Positions 34,991 through 45,805 of a stretch of DNA of 64,000 nt are shown in pieces. Position 1 is the first letter of the stretch; every line of letters begins with the position of its first letter. Made by a program: the position numbers and the translations under genes. Where the stretch lies: contig NC_090252.1 of assembly GCF_037325665.1 (NCBI RefSeq), positions 70,882,908-70,946,907 of the forward strand, written 5' to 3'. This stretch comes from Littorina saxatilis. Its lineage: Eukaryota; Mollusca; Gastropoda; Littorinimorpha; Littorinidae. The notes beneath the pieces were generated by a model. The model had not been told where the DNA came from. It did not search any database and saw nothing but the letters and a program-made list of their open reading frames with translations.

Positions 34991-36039
34991 AATGTCCTGT
35001 GCTGTGGCCTTTTTAATGTCAAATTACTGAAATATACATTGCCAATCAGTCAGTCCAACACTTACTGGAATTAATTGCATTTGAATGTTGAGAATGATCC
35101 CAATATTGGATAAAAGCTTGACTTATTGAAGAAAAAGGTGCCACAAACATAAACTTGAAATACAAAACCCCAGTTAGATAGAGTAGGCAGGCTGTTTTTC
35201 TCTCTTTCTCTTTTCACTTACAGTTAGACCACTTTCATTTGTTTTAATTTACTTTTGGGCTCAGCTAGGCACTAACAGGCCAAAAGTAGTAGGCACCTGA
35301 AAAAACCCACATAGACTGGGTGCATAGTTCTGGTCTTTAATCTTTTTATCACCTGTTATTTTTAAACGTCAAATCCCCAACGCGGCAGAATAATCAATAC
35401 CGTTCATCAAGTCTTTAAATTTGCCTCTCTTGTAAAAACTAATTTTCTTAGATTTTGGAAGGTCTTGAACTTGAAGAGTTGTTCCACTGCACTCCAAAAG
35501 CCAAGGTCTTTTTTGAATCCTTTAATTTCCACTGTATCACTTTGATACTGGTAGTTTCCACCTTTCTTTGTGTGTTTGTCAGTCTTTTGTCCTGTCCTTT
35601 CTTTCCAGCCCAATCCTTTCTTTCTGTTTCTCATTGTATAGTCTAGCCTCTCTCTTTACGTGTTTGTCTGTTGCTTTCTTTTCCTCTCTTTCCGTCTTAA
35701 TTTCTTTTTTGGTGTTTGTCATTGGAAAGCGTAGCCATTCTCTTCAAATGTTTGTCAGTTTCTTTCTTTTCCTCTCTTTCTGTCTAAAGGGGATACTTAC
35801 GTATTTAAATCCCTGGTCAGATTCACTTCAAATTTTGTGCAAATTCGAGCAATATCATTAATTTAATATGCAGACATCCCTGGAATGAAAAGGAGGAATA
35901 CCTAATTAAGTTTTCCCCCCAATTATTTTCAACTTGGAGTGGTTGAGTTTTCACCTTTCTTCATGTGTTCGTCAGTTACTTTCTTTTCCTCTCTTTCCTT
36001 CTTATTTCCTTTTGCGCTGTCTGTCACTATAAAATGTCG
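34991..36039. other. Intron of gene C, pyrimidine-rich on the plus strand
   Basis: No exon recognised. From about 35550, diverged copies of a ~200-bp CTTTCTTTTCCTCTCTTTC unit occur; these relate to the duplicated exon end below. Confidence 0.45.
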
Positions 36040-36108
36040 CCACTCACGCTATCAGTGGTGTTCGGTCTGTGACAGTACTGTTCCGCCACCTGAAGTTGTC
36101 TGTAACCT
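36040..36108 (-). pseudogene. Decayed duplicate of the FLYWCH exon end
   Basis: Matches the last ~50 bp of the exon at 36294-36563, including its donor (GATAGC followed by GTGAGT). The peptide would read QLQVAEQYCHRPNTTDS, where the real exon has ELQVSEQHCHEPDTTDS. The upstream part of the FLYWCH domain is absent, so it is a partial tandem duplicate. Confidence 0.6.
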
Positions 36109-36293
36109 TCTTGAGAGAGAGAGGTCTTTCAGTCTTAATTCCTTTTGTTCTGTCTGTAAAATGTGAGTCAGCCGAAAAGAACTTGTCAAATGTAGCCTCT
36201 CTTTTCCCAAGTGTTTCACCTATTTTGTCTTCCTCTCTTTATGTCTTAATTCCATTTTTTGTCAGTTTGTGTCTCGTAAAAAATGCCACTCAC

Positions 36294-36563
36294 GCTATCA
36301 GTGGTATCGGGTTCATGACAGTGCTGCTCCGACACCTGCAGCTCCCCCTCCTTCACCGCCACCCGCCCGCGACACTTGCTCACCACCCCGCCCCGCTTGT
36401 TGTTGCGCTGACAACGCCAGTACGAGCGACAGCTACCCTTGGCCACACCGTCATTCTTGTACATGTAGCCTTCCCAGACCAGCATCAGTGGCGGAGCTTT
36501 GGATTCCGCCTTGACCGACCTCTGTCTGCTGCGTCTTCTGCCTCCTGGCTTAACTGGCGAGGG
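36294..36563 (-). CDS. Gene C exon 2: FLYWCH-type zinc finger
   Basis: Phase-0 exon of 90 codons between acceptor TTTCCCACAG and donor GTGAGT. After a basic stretch (GGRRRSRQR) it reads LVWEGYMYKND ... YWRCQRNN ... CRGRVAVKEGEL ... HCHEPD. That is the FLYWCH order: aromatic start, YWxC, CxGR, then an H-x-H-type end. FLYWCH domains bind DNA, as in Drosophila Mod(mdg4)-related proteins. Here the domain precedes eight C2H2 fingers in the same gene, so the protein would have two classes of DNA-binding zinc module. Confidence 0.75.
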
Positions 36564-36722
36564 CTGTGGGAAACACAGACATACACAGAGTGAATGTGCA
36601 CAGGACACACATACGTGCACACATAGGCGTACACACGCACATTCAGATCAGCTCACACACACAGCTAAATATTTTTCTGACAGCTCCTCCTCATTTAAAA
36701 AAATAAGAAGCTTCACATTATA

Positions 36723-36790
36723 TTAATCAATCAATATGAAGCTTATATAGCGCGTATTCCGTGGGTACAGTTCTAAGCGCTTGTCGAATA
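36723..36790 (+). repeat. Fragment of an interspersed repeat (SINE tail type)
   Basis: AATCAATCAATATGAAGCTT, then GCGCGTATTCCGTGGGTACA and TTCTAAGCGC, a motif I recall as widespread in molluscan genomes. Only the fragment is present. Confidence 0.45.
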
Positions 36791-37334
36791 TTATATACTG
36801 ATATATAGCAGCCTTCCAAAATGCAATCACTAGCAATATAGGAAGCACTCAAGCAGGTTCAACTATCATGTATTGTAATTTGTATAGGTGACTAGGTTTT
36901 ATCTACAAAATCCAGCATAACACATCAATATAGTGTGGGTGTGACATGGTGATTAGGTCATTTTAGTCTCACTGATCTTCTATAAACAAGTATTAAACAG
37001 AGAGGGCACTGTGGCTGATTCACTGATTGTTGCATTCAAACTGTTTTCAGATGTATCTGCGCAGACCACATGTTTCTTCACGTTGTTAGGCACTGGAGTG
37101 TCCGTCAACATGTCAAGTGGTATTCTTCTGAGCTATGAATTTAACACACTAAAGTTCAAGATTACCTGTCAAGTCATCATTCGATTACACTAAGGGAACA
37201 GTGAAACCGTGAAATCGTTTATGTTCTAGACTTCATGGTTTTGGGACAACTCTCGAGTTTTAAATGCATCAGAAGCGACTCTAATGCAGGACCTAGCATG
37301 CAAACAGAAATGTTTAAAAATAAATCAATGTTAC

Positions 37335-37418
37335 TTTATAGTCACTGTCCGTATCGTCCTCGGACTCAGGGCTTGTCTTCATCCTGCTGTGATGCATCCG
37401 ATCTTCGACAGTTGCCAT
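37335..37418 (-). CDS. Possible gene C exon 1 (start exon)
   Basis: An ATG in fair context (AAGATGG) begins 28 codons: MATVEDRMHHSRMKTSPESE then DDTDSDYK. They end at a weak donor (AAA followed by GTAACA) in phase 0, which fits the phase-0 acceptor of the FLYWCH exon. The acidic Ser-rich content is typical of transcription-factor N-termini. This rests on frame and splice fit only; another first exon is possible. Confidence 0.4.
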
Positions 37419-37962
37419 CTTCCCAAACTGTGCAAAATCGTCCTGAAATGGTCTTGTTCCAGAACAGCGTAATCATTTCAAATAAAAATTACAATAAAAA
37501 ATATTCATATTGGATATTAATTATCGGGTCTGATAATAATTCATTCCTATTCTGTCTTTTGAGGCTAATAACTTTAAACTGAATTCAATATTCCTTTTGT
37601 TTTACGTGAATAATTCTTATATGGCATGATCGTCTGCAACAAGGAAGTAAAGCTATCTCCTTCCCAAAAGAGTTTCAAAATGGCTTCTTAGCAGACAGAA
37701 AATAGGAGATACAGTCAATGCAGTTCGGATTTGTTCCAGATATAAATTAATCTAGGACCATTGACCTTGCTTTGTATATCTCCACGCAGGTTACAGTTGA
37801 ATTCTTCGAATAAATCCAAGTTCCGCAATGAGCTGCTGGAATTACAGCCAGAAATGTAGCGATTGAACAGCTGTGATCACAGCAAAGTGGTTCTTACCAC
37901 ATTGTTCAGTGAAACGCTGCAGTCAGTAGGAGGGATTTTAAAACCTTTAATGAACACTCACC
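37419..37962. promoter_or_regulatory. Candidate bidirectional promoter between genes C and B
   Basis: About 540 bp separate the putative start of gene C (- strand) from that of gene B (+). No clear TATA box or CpG island is visible, so the role is inferred from the divergent starts alone. Confidence 0.3.
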
Positions 37963-38227
37963 ATGGAATTTACAATTGGACAGACACAGAGTTGGAGGGA
38001 AGGGCGGAGAATTGTCAGTCTACAAGAGCTTGCAAAGCAGATGCGATGCAAGCATTGCAAGGCCCTTTTGGATCTGAACCAGATTATAAAGGAGACACGA
38101 TTCGGGCTGGCCAGTATCTTGTACATCATGTGTCAGTGTGGTTTGCTGAATGATGTTCACACTGGAAAGAGGCAGGAAGGTGATGGCAGTCGGCATCTCT
38201 TTGAGGTGAACATAAAAGCCTCTATCA
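37963..38227 (+). CDS. Gene B exon 1: N-terminal half of a Mutator-transposase-like domain
   Basis: ATG in a strong context (CACCATGG). The 88 codons carry GRRIVSLQELAKQM, CKHC, RFGLASILYIMCQCG, DVHTG and NIKASI, then the donor GTAAGT. Block order, donor site and phase 1 equal those of gene A exon 1 (22262-22547). It should splice to 41686 across an intron that holds a SINE and a THAP-type transposon. The Cys pairs suggest a zinc-bound fold. Like gene A, it lacks a transposase catalytic core and looks like a host gene with a captured domain. Confidence 0.7.
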
Positions 38228-38301
38228 GTAAGTAACGATTAACATGCAATGGCGGTAATTCTATACATTGTGGAATTATGCTAATTTGCAAACATGTCTT
38301 A

Positions 38302-38317
38302 CAAACACTCACTCACA

Positions 38318-38358
<41 letters not shown>
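38302..38358. repeat. (AC)n microsatellite
   Basis: Simple CA/AC run, slightly imperfect at its start. Confidence 0.85.
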
Positions 38359-38362
<4 letters not shown>

Positions 38363-38363
<1 letters not shown>

Positions 38364-38442
38364 GCCAGGGACACTACATTGGGGTGTGAACGTTAAAGAT
38401 CCCACGATTGACAAAAGGGTCTTTCCTGGCAAAATTGTATGG
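38363..38442 (+). mobile_element. SINE, 5' part, split by a DNA transposon
   Basis: Contains CACTACATTGGGGTGTGAAC and AAAGATCCCACGATTGAC, as in the SINE at 24670-25108. It stops at AAATTGTAT where the transposon begins; the same SINE resumes at 40533. Confidence 0.75.
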
Positions 38443-40532
38443 AGGTCTCCCTATTGACGTCATCACTTCGTGCGCACCGGGGCTTGGAGGGCAAGAAGCC
38501 ACCGCGCCGCTTAGCGAAAACATGGAAGCGTGGTGCCGATCGCGAAGTTTCGCTGGGGCGATTCCGTATTTGCGTCGACGATTTGGTTAAATTTCATTCA
38601 AGATGGTGAATACTTGTTGCATAATCGGTTGCACAAGCCGAAGCAACAAGGAAAATGCTCTTGCATTTTTCAGAATTCCGAAAGTCGACGCTGGAGGAAG
38701 ACACCGAGATTTACTCAACAGCAGTATTAATTTTGCTAATGATTGAAACACCGATTCACTCGCTTTTTGACTGAAATGTGCAGTTTGAAACAAGATTCAA
38801 CACTGCTTATGTTAATGCCATAGCTTTTTGACTCAAGTGTGTGCCTTAATCAATGCTGGTTAGCATGTCTGTATAGTTTATTGACAAGTGTGTGATTTAA
38901 AACAGAAACAAAACTGTTTATGTGGATGCCAAACCTGAAACACAGTATTGATTTGACTTGTGTACAGTATCTGTATGACTTGTGCTGGCTGGCATGAGTG
39001 TAGTTCCTTTTTTTGCTTCCTGGCTCAAGCATTTTCAAGACTCAACACTATTCCTTATTTGATTTTGAGATCTGATGCGAAGTGTGTGTGTGTACAGTTC
39101 TTTTCTTTTTTTCTCACTTTTTTGTCAGTTTTTATATGTAAACAGTTACCGTTCATTGATTGGAAACACTAATTCACTCATTGTCAGACATGTGATTTTT
39201 GACTGAAGTGTGCAATTTGAAACAGATTCAACACTGCATATGTTGATGCCATAGCTTTTTGACTGAAGTGTGCAATTTGAAACAGATTCAACACTGCTTA
39301 TGTTGATGCCATAGCTTTTTGACTCCAAGTGTGTGCCTTAATCAGTGCTGGTTAGCATGTCTGTACAGTTTATGCTTTTTTTTTATTGAAGCATGTGATT
39401 TTAGTAAGAACTAATAAATACATTGTTGTTGCAGTAACTTTTTTGTTCTTAAGACTTTTTTTTTTAAGCTTGCGTGTGTCTTATCTGAGACATTTCTTAA
39501 TTGTGAAGAATCTGGTGAGTGATTGTCAGAATGAGTGTGTATGTGTGTAATGGCTCCTTTGTTTGGTCAACAAAGTTAATATGTTGGGCCCAGCTGTCCT
39601 AAACGGAAAAATATGTGTCTGGTTTGTCTCAAAACAGTAACGTTTCACAAAATTGAACAAAACTGTTGAAAACACACCTACTGGAGCTAACAAAGGCAGA
39701 GATTAGGTACAAATCAAAAGTAATGTGTTAAATATCACACTCACACCAGCTTCACATTCACAGAGTGACAGATTGGTAAAAATTAAAATACATATAATGT
39801 GTTCAACGCTTTATTTAACTGAACTGTCATTGTCAACATATATATAAAAATTAAAAACAAAAAACACGTAACACTGAATTCAGGGAAATTTTTAGTTACT
39901 GTCTTCAGCAGCACTAAAGTAAAAAGAAATAGAAAAAATAAAAAAGAAGAACAAAAAACACACACACACATTACACATTTACAGGTTCACAATAAATGTT
40001 CTAAGGTAATATCAAAGTAAGCACTAAAGCAGACACCAGACTTGATCCCAAAAAGGAAAAAAGAATCGCTTCTCCAAACATAAACATACAAAGTTAGAAA
40101 TATCATTTCTCGAATAACAATGAAATGAAAACTCACACACACTGAAGCAGAAATAATAGGTAATCTAAAACTAAAGAGCTTCACACATAAACATACAAAG
40201 TTAGAAATAGAACTACAAGTTCTTGAATAATAACAAAATGAAAACTCATGCACACACACTGAAGCAGAAATTATATGTAGTTTGAAACTAAAGAGCTTCG
40301 GTCAATTTCTCCAAGTATCGCACTTTAGCAACGTCACTCAATGATGTAATGTACTAGTTCTCTTTTGGCTGGTCGACCGTTTTTGTTCCTGATTTTGACA
40401 TTATTCAATTAAAACACTCCCGAATCATCGAGCGGCGCACTGACGCTACTAGCCGTTCCGCTTCTTGCCCTCCAACCCATTTCTGCGTATCACGTGACAC
40501 CGCTCCGAAGTACGCAAAAGGGAGACCTCCAT
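38443..40532. mobile_element. THAP-bearing DNA transposon remnant (ISL2EU-like), inserted in a SINE
   Basis: About 2.09 kb with inverted ends GGAGGTCTCCCT and AGGGAGACCTCC. The SINE it interrupts shows that a 2-bp AT was duplicated (or TA, if one more base is counted in the element). Inside are a truncated THAP-domain frame (38603-38746), duplicated ~70-bp blocks with GCCATAGCTTTTTGACT, and further ~80-bp repeats at 39990-40290. A THAP domain plus a 2-bp AT duplication fits the ISL2EU superfamily, from general knowledge. The transposase core is missing, so this copy is non-autonomous. Confidence 0.65.
38603..38746 (+). pseudogene. Truncated THAP domain
   Basis: MVNTCCIIGCTSRSNKENAL then AFFRIPK, the start of a C2CH THAP domain (first two Cys and the FxxIP word). 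It stops after 47 residues; a full THAP domain has about 80-90 and needs a further Cys and His. It is a leftover of the transposon protein. Confidence 0.68.
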
Positions 40533-40700
40533 AGGCATAGATAAAAAATGTCCACCAAAATACCCGTGTGACTTGGAATAATAGGCCGTGAAAAGTAGGA
40601 TATGCGCCGAAATGGCTGCGATCTGCTGGTCGATGTGAATGCGTGATGTATTGTGTAAAAAATTCCATCTCACACGGCATAAATAGATCCCTGTGCCTTG
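40533..40700 (+). mobile_element. SINE, 3' part after the transposon insert
   Basis: Resumes with ATAGGCATAGATAAAAAATG and ATACCCGTGTGACTTGGAAT, matching the body of the SINE at 24670. A diverged segment and ATTCCATCTCACACGGCAT follow. Confidence 0.65.
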
Positions 40701-41165
40701 AGTCCGAGTCTGGAGATACGCGCGCGATATAAGACTTCAAAGATTGTTCATTTGTTATTGTTGTTTCTCAGATTTTAAACTGGAGTAAGCTTTTACAAAC
40801 AAAAGAGGCCACGGGATGATGGTTAATTACTATGGTGACGCATGACAGAGGTCACAACCATCTGTAGTGGCCAGGCGGCACCTGTGACTGTGTAATCTCC
40901 AACACCGGAGTGAATAAGCACTTTGAGTTTGAAGCTCAGTTGCTCACTTCTTCTTCTTCTGCGTTCCCAGCTTTTAATTTCATTAATTAGCATAATAATA
41001 CTCTTGGTGGGTTTTCAAGGAAATGATGGTGTGTGTGTCTATATAATACTAGCTGTACCCCTTTTTTTCCGTAAACCTTCAGTTATTGCCTGGAACGGTC
41101 CTTGATGAATGATTATTTCTTTCCCACATCATAACAATTAACGCTGATAACATACCGTATGTTTT

Positions 41166-41482
41166 ATTAGGCAAAAAAAAAAAATAGGTGTGGTTAAGGT
41201 AACATAGCCAAAATAAATAGGGTAGGAGTAGGACTAGGAAGGTAGGCAATTACTTTTTCTTTTTTTTTAAAACTTTTTTTCTAATGTGTACAAATTAAAC
41301 CTACTTGACAGGGAAATAAGTGTGCGACTCGAGCGCTTTCGCTTTCATTGCGTTTTCTGCACTCGGTTTGTTTTTTGTTTGTTTGTTTTTTTGACAAATG
41401 TAAAAAAAAGTTATAGGGTCGGCCCCTAAAAATAGGGTAGGTCGGGTTACCGTAACCACACCTATTTTTTTTTTAGGCCTTA
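41166..41482. mobile_element. MITE with TAGGTGTGGTTA ends, second copy
   Basis: Close copy of 21376-21676, with inverted ends TTAGGC, an A run, TAGGTGTGGTTA and the complement. A CA-rich microsatellite (41483-41610) follows directly. Confidence 0.7.
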
Positions 41483-41685
41483 CACACACACGCACACACA
41501 CAGACAATCACTCGCAAAGAAAATCACTCGCACACACACACGCACACACACACTCACAGATATACTGACAAACGCATGCAAGCCTGCAAACACGCAAGCA
41601 CACACACTTACAAATGCGCATGCATCCCCATCCCCAAATAACAAACAACAAAATAATAATGTGTGTATTGTGTGCTGTGTTCCAG

Positions 41686-42929
41686 ATTTGCTGCTGTACG
41701 GAATAGGGGCCCAGAACATCATCCACTTCCTGCAGACAGGCCTGGACATCCCCTTACCTCCCCCTGAAGACAACTCCCTCATCCTCCCCATGCACTCCAC
41801 CCCGGACATGTCCACGTCCCTTCCTGTCACCATGGCAACCTACAACCCACCTATCACCACCCCCCTCCCTCCGCAGCTGCAGGTCGGCCAGCACCCCCCG
41901 TTGAACCCTCAGCTACAACACCAACATCACCACCACCACCAGCAGCAGCAACACCACCATGAGCAGCAACAGCACCAAGTTGTCAACGTCCCTCAAGTGA
42001 AAGACATGTTTTGTGTGGCTCACGCAGGGCACAGCAAGGGAGGGGGCAGCCAGAGTGCCGGTCACAAGGGAGGGGGAAGCCAGAGTGCCGGTCACAAGGG
42101 GGCGGCGGTCAGATGCCTGCACTGTCGACCCTGCCCGCAGCACACCCAGGCTGACCCCACCACCCACACTGACCCCACCACCCACACTGACCCCACAACC
42201 CACACTCACCCGCCAAAGAAAGTTGTTGAGAAGGTGAAGTTGACCAAGGACGAAAGGGACGATCTCAAGGTCAACACCAAGTGCACGGTGTGTAAGATTG
42301 TGTTCCGCTCGCGAGAACATTTCCGCATGCACAAGATCCTGCACCCTCAGATCAACAAGAAGCAGCGAGTCAAGTGCTCCCAGTGCTCAGCCGAGTTCCC
42401 TGACCGCTCAAAGCTGAGGCAGCACTCTAAGGTGCACTGTGGCGGGGCCAAGGAGAAACCTTTCCAGTGTCAGCTGTGCGAGAAAAGCTTCCACAAGAAA
42501 TCTCAGCGCAGCAAGCACGTCAAGCGTTGCCACATGAAGGAAAACTCTCACGTGTGTGACGTCTGTGGGAAAAGAACCTTCACCAAGTCAGAACTGCGGG
42601 AGCATGTGCGTATTCACACCGGCGAACGACCGTACCAGTGCGAGGTGTGTGAACGAGCATTCAGACGCAAAGACTACCTGACCATTCACATGCGTCAGCA
42701 CACAGGCTTGAAGCCTTACAGTTGTGACCAGTGTGGAGAGTCCTTTGTCCAGAGGGCGTCGCTGTGCAAACACCTGCAGACAAAACATGCGGTCAGCGCG
42801 ACAGGGGGGGTCAGTGACGTCATACAGCCATCCCTCATGCCTCACCAGCCACAACTGACCCATACCATTACCCAGGATTCCATGGCAACTACCATGCCTA
42901 TTTTGCATAATGCGCTCTTCTATCAGTGA
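41686..42929 (+). CDS. Gene B exon 2: end of the Mutator-like domain and six C2H2 fingers
   Basis: Acceptor TGTTCCAG at 41685; the exon opens in phase 1 and runs 414 codons to a stop at 42929. The first residues (LLLYGIGAQNIIHFLQTGLD) mirror gene A exon 2. Next come a Pro-rich part, a His/Gln-rich run and short direct repeats (GGSQSAGHK and DPTTHT). Six fingers follow: CTVC, CSQC, CQLC, CDVC, CEVC and CDQC, with TGERP- and TGLKP-type linkers between the last ones. It is probably a nuclear DNA-binding protein. The His-rich and repeat regions vary easily in length, so allele differences are likely there. Confidence 0.82.
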
Positions 42930-43741
42930 CAACACCCTCTCCCAGACACTGTGACTGAAATACACACAGGGTTTGTGGATTAGTTTGAGTTGTGACCCCA
43001 CCTCTACCAGACACTGTGACTGAAATTCACACTGGAATTGTGGATGACTGTAGTTTGTTGTGACAAGTTTGAGTTGTGACTCCACCTCTACCAGACACTG
43101 TGACTGAAATTCACACTGGAATTGTGGATGACTGTAGTTTGTTGTGACAAGTTTGAGTTGTGACTCCACCTCTACCAGACACTGTGACTGAAATTCACAC
43201 TGGAATTGTGGATGACTGTAGTTTGTTGTGACAAGTTTGAGTTGTGACCCCACCTCTACCAGACACTGTGACTGAAATTCACACTGGAATTGTGGATGAC
43301 TGTAGTTTGTTGTGACAAGTTTGAGTTGTGACTCCACCTCTACCAGACATTGTGACTGAAATTCACACTGGAATTGTGGATGACTGTAGTTTGTTGTGAC
43401 AAGTTTGAGTTGTGACTCCACCTCTACCAGACACTGTGACTGAAATTCACACTGGAATTGTGGATGACTGTAGTTTGTTGTGACAAGTTTGAGTTGTGAC
43501 CCCACCTCTACCAGACACTGTGACTGAAATTCACACTGGAATTGTGGATGACTGTAGTTTGTTGTGACAAGTTTGAGTTGTGACTCCACCTCTACCAGAC
43601 ACTGTGACTGAAATTCACACTGGAATTGTGGATGACTGTACATAGTTTGTTGTGACAAATTTGAGTTGTGACTCCACCTCTACCAGACATTGTGACTGAA
43701 ATTCACACTGGAATTGTGGATGACTGTAGTTTGTTGTAGCA
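42930..43741. repeat. 84-bp minisatellite, about nine copies
   Basis: Units contain CCACCTCTACCAGACACTGT, ACTGGAATTGTGGATGACTG and TTTGTTGTGACAAGTTTGAG. It begins just after the gene B stop. As the period is a multiple of three, the minus strand has a long periodic frame that is not a gene. A last diverged unit lies beyond the piggyBac-like insert (45590-45780). Confidence 0.92.
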
Positions 43742-43748
43742 AGGTTAA

Positions 43749-45391
43749 CCTTCGCCGGTCGTCGTGGGTCCGTGTGGACCCAGAAGGGTGTTTATTTGCA
43801 AATATCTCTTCTTAAACCAGTTGGAATTTTTTAATGAGCTTTTAAGAATGCCTCAGACACCTAAAAAGCTCTTATATCCTAAAAGATCATTAGATTTCAG
43901 CGAGAGGTAATTAAAAAAAGAAAGGTCAAATTTAGACTACACATATGGAAGACATCATGGGGCCGTGCGGACCCCTGTTTCTCAAACTGAAGAAACCTAC
44001 ATAAAAACTAGGGAGAGAAGTCACAAACCTTCAGGTATTGGCTCTAAACATAATTTTCTGCAGTCTGTTTAATTTTGGAGTTAATAAGCAAGTCACGTGG
44101 AGCGAAATTAATACACAACAATGTGGGTCCACACGGCCCCACACGGCCCCACACGGCCCCACGACGTCTACAGAAGGGTATTCACGTTTTTCCTTTCTTG
44201 AGAAGCTGTAGTCTGCACGGTAATAATTAATTAAATTAATAATTTAATTTAATTACTTCTCGCGGAAATTTAACCACGGCATCTACGGAAGGGGATGCAC
44301 GTTTTTGATTCTTTGGAAACCATGGGTCTACGGGAGGGTATGCATAGGGGAGACCGGGGCTAGTCCGCCCCCGGGGCACATCCGTCTTTGTCTGTTTATT
44401 CTTACGTTTGCCACCTTTTAGTCATTCACACCATGTGGGAGTGGTGTCCCTTCTTTCCGCCATATATCCTGCAGAAGTTCAGAGGTTGCGCGCCCATATA
44501 TCGTGAGTACAGATCACAAAAAGTGTTTTTCTTCATTTTTGTAACATGAATGCATAGGAGTTGACTTAGGTTTTGATGCATTACCTCTGAGAACATTATA
44601 CTTAGTCTTGGTGTCGAGTGTAAGTGCGTTAATTAAGGTCGAGTTCTGACGAAAGTTTTGCTTCTTCCTTCCCATGTTGTGCTCGTTATCTGGCACTAGA
44701 GTTGCCTGCCCGTGCAGGGGCAAGTCCGCCTATTTGTCATGGGGCATGTTCGCCGTAAGCAGTATGTACAAGAAATGTTCATGCGCACATAAATACTGTC
44801 TGCACATTGATATCAGCTACACATTTGTCTTGATGTAAAATAAAAAAATCAATCTTCCAGTTCATCAAACTCGCCAGCTATGCTACCAAAAGCATAAAAG
44901 TAGGCGGACTAGCCCCAGTCTCCCCTAACGTAATTTTGTGTTACATTCTTTCGTATTTTGTCTTTGGCATTTTTGAACCTAACTATTGAAGGGAATTAAA
45001 AAAGCTTTCTCACTAAAGCTTGCCCACTACTAGTCTTGTACCTACTATGGGATGAGAGCGGCGGACTTGCCCCACCCTGTAGGCGGACTTACCCCGACTT
45101 GGGGCAAGTTCGCCTACGTTAGGGTAGGTCTACTTAAAACAGTATGTACAACAAATGTTCATGCGCACATGGAAACTGTCTGCACATTGATATCAGCTAC
45201 ACATTTGTCTTGATGTAAAATAAAAAATCAGTCTTCTAGTTCATCAAACTCGCCAGTTATGCTACCAAAAGCATAAAAGTAGGCGGACTAGCCCCGGTCT
45301 CCACTATATATTTTTCCTTCTTTGAGAAGCATGGGTCCGCACGGCCCCATGATGTATTTCGTGTGTAGTCGATAACACGGTCGGGCGAAGG
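43749..45391. mobile_element. piggyBac-like non-autonomous element inserted in the 84-bp array
   Basis: Ends CCTTCGCCGGTCG and CGGTCGGGCGAAGG, each next to TTAA (43745-43748 and 45392-45395). Inside are palindromic GTCCNNNNGGAC-type words such as GGGTCCGTGTGGACCC and repeated CACACGGCCCC. It also holds a TA-flanked MITE (44347-44925) and a partial second copy of it (about 45058-45304). No transposase frame was found. The TTAA target and end type suggest piggyBac. Confidence 0.7.
44347..44925. mobile_element. TA-flanked MITE inside the piggyBac-like element
   Basis: Inverted ends GGGGAGACCGGGGCTAGTCC and its near complement, with TA on each side. TGATATCAGCTACACATTTG inside recurs in the partial copy at about 45058-45304. 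TA targets fit Tc1/mariner-type mobilisation. Confidence 0.65.
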
Positions 45392-45395
45392 TTAA

Positions 45396-45596
45396 GTTGT
45401 GACGTCGGGCGACGGTTAAGTTGTGACGTCGGGCGAAGGTTAAGTTGTGACGTCGGACGACGGTTAAGTTGTTACGTGGGGCGAAGATTAAGTTGTGACG
45501 TCGGGCGAAGGTTAAGTTGTGACGTCGGGCGAAGGTCAAGTTGTGACGTCGGGCGAAGGTTAAGTTGTGACGTCGGGCGACGGTTAAGTTGTGACT
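45396..45596. repeat. 24-bp minisatellite built from a transposon end
   Basis: About nine units of GTTGTGACGTCGGGCGAAGG plus TTAA (some CGACGG). Each unit holds the right end of the piggyBac-like element (GGGCGAAGG-TTAA) plus a GTTGTGAC word from the 84-bp repeat, so the junction itself was amplified. Confidence 0.85.
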
Positions 45597-45805
45597 TCAC
45601 CTCTCCCAGACACTTTCACTGAAATTCAAACTTGTTTTTTTTATGAGTTTGATGTTCAGGTAACACATTTCTGCTGTGTCACCACCTCTACCACTAGTAC
45701 AGACACTGTGATTGAAATTCACTGTGGGGTTGTGGATCAGTTCGTTATAACTTATAGTAGTTTTTTGTTGTCAATCTAAATGAGATGATCCGAAACACAG
45801 CCTAA

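Noticed and set aside
42588-43658. 356-codon minus-strand frame with a 28-residue repeat
   Set aside because: It runs through the 84-bp minisatellite and overlaps the real gene B exon on the other strand; the period explains the open frame.
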